Shown here piece by piece: positions 59,026 to 59,301 of a stretch of DNA of 59,301 bases (its first letter is position 1; the number at the start of each line of letters is the position of its first letter). This DNA is from Clostridium saudiense (GTDB lineage Bacteria > Bacillota > Clostridia > Clostridiales > Clostridiaceae): positions 1 through 59,301 of the forward strand of contig NZ_CBYM010000017.1 in the NCBI RefSeq assembly GCF_000577815.1. The letters run 5' to 3'. The translations under genes were made by a program, and so were the position numbers. The notes below the pieces were generated by a model, which did not search any database, had not been told where the DNA came from, and saw only the letters and a program-made list of their open reading frames with translations.

Positions 59026-59301
59026 ATCTCTTCACCTCATTTTTATAATAAATTAAGCTGCTTTTAAATACAGTCATTCCAAATAATACAATAATAGCTC
59101 CTATTAATTTTCCAATTACCCAACTATAATCTAAATCCTTAGTAAAGAACTCACAGAAAGCAAATATATTAGCACTTTTAAAAATATTCATTCCAATAGT
59201 TGAATTTAATAAGAACCAAATAAGTACAGCTATTCCTACGCCAATACCAATTTTCTTTGTAATATTCACTAATACTACAGTTAAATATCCGAAAAATGCG
59301 A
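59015..59301 (-). CDS. ABC-2 type permease, C-terminal part (gene continues from base 1)
   Basis: The frame enters at base 59301 without a start codon (AFFGYLTVVLVNITKK) and contains two or three membrane helices (IGVGIAVLIWFLLNSTIG; VIGKLIGAIIVLFGMTVF) before the stop at 59015. Joined to the 1-388 part with codon A|TC across the junction, it gives 225 codons including stop. A GTG at 59269 could be read as an internal start, but the upstream hydrophobic frame and exact join make the longer protein far more likely. Confidence 0.85.
   Translation of the reverse strand, partial: AFFGYLTVVLVNITKKIGIGVGIAVLIWFLLNSTIGMNIFKSANIFAFCEFFTKDLDYSWVIGKLIGAIIVLFGMTVFKSSLIYYKNEVKRYDN

Noticed and set aside
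1..59301. tRNA, rRNA or intact insertion sequence
   Set aside because: None was recognised on either strand; the only transposase trace is the 21-codon IS256-like remnant near 51.9 kb.

Overview
This window appears to be one complete circular plasmid of 59,301 bp from a low-GC Firmicute, most likely Clostridium sensu stricto. The evidence is an AT-rich composition, strong AGGAGG-type ribosome binding sites, sortase-dependent pili and a Gram-positive PrgI/PrgJ/PcfC-type conjugation system. The two window ends join in frame: an ABC-2 permease runs off base 1 and continues from base 59301 as a single 224-residue reading frame. The mix of conjugation genes, collagen-adhesin-like pilus, ParMR and plasmid replication genes recalls the pCP13-like conjugative plasmids of C. 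perfringens. That resemblance is from memory and was not tested. Almost everything lies on the minus strand.

Layout. (1) A RiPP peptide cluster crosses the window ends (3500 down to 1, then 59301 down to 52077): two-component system, LanFEG-like ABC immunity transporter, a decayed second ATPase fragment, two radical-SAM/SPASM enzymes, a 54-aa Cys/Trp precursor, an S8 subtilase and a peptide exporter. (2) 4.0-7.6 kb holds small regulators and an unusual primase-like protein joining an archaeo-eukaryotic primase fold to a PriL-like Fe-S module. It lies behind a leader with an attenuator and a counter-transcribed RNA. (3) 7.6-23.2 kb is the transfer operon: PcfB-VirD4, a VirB2-size pilin, VirB6, PrgI, VirB4, a two-domain peptidoglycan hydrolase, topoisomerase III, an ArdC-like protein, a protein of unknown function and a TTRAP-like protein. 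(4) 23.3-32.8 kb encodes pili and adhesins (tip protein, shaft pilin, minor pilin, two sortases) and a surface Zn-ribbon protein. (5) 32.4-34.7 kb holds an HTH protein and two XRE regulators, one an S24 self-cleaving repressor. (6) 34.7-37.6 kb holds ParM/ParR with a repeat centromere, an RHH regulator and a type III toxin-antitoxin pair (ToxN-like toxin, three 37-nt RNA repeats). (7) 37.7-39.7 kb holds the MOBP relaxase, MobC and oriT. (8) 39.8-50.2 kb is the predicted leading region: orphan methyltransferase, RadC, Rep_3 initiator with six iterons, ParA/ParB, exonuclease and many small proteins, with three copies of a large hairpin element each just upstream of a gene. (9) 50.6-52.0 kb holds a tiny membrane protein, a serine resolvase with a likely res site and an IS256-type remnant.

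Most interesting observations: the three leading-region hairpins, which look like Gram-positive counterparts of single-stranded-DNA promoters; a C-terminal tail of about 25 residues shared by four otherwise unrelated transfer-associated proteins, including a ToxN toxin; a dispersed GTAATATTAC palindrome linking transfer promoters; and the two-radical-SAM RiPP cluster with a subtilase in place of an exporter peptidase domain.
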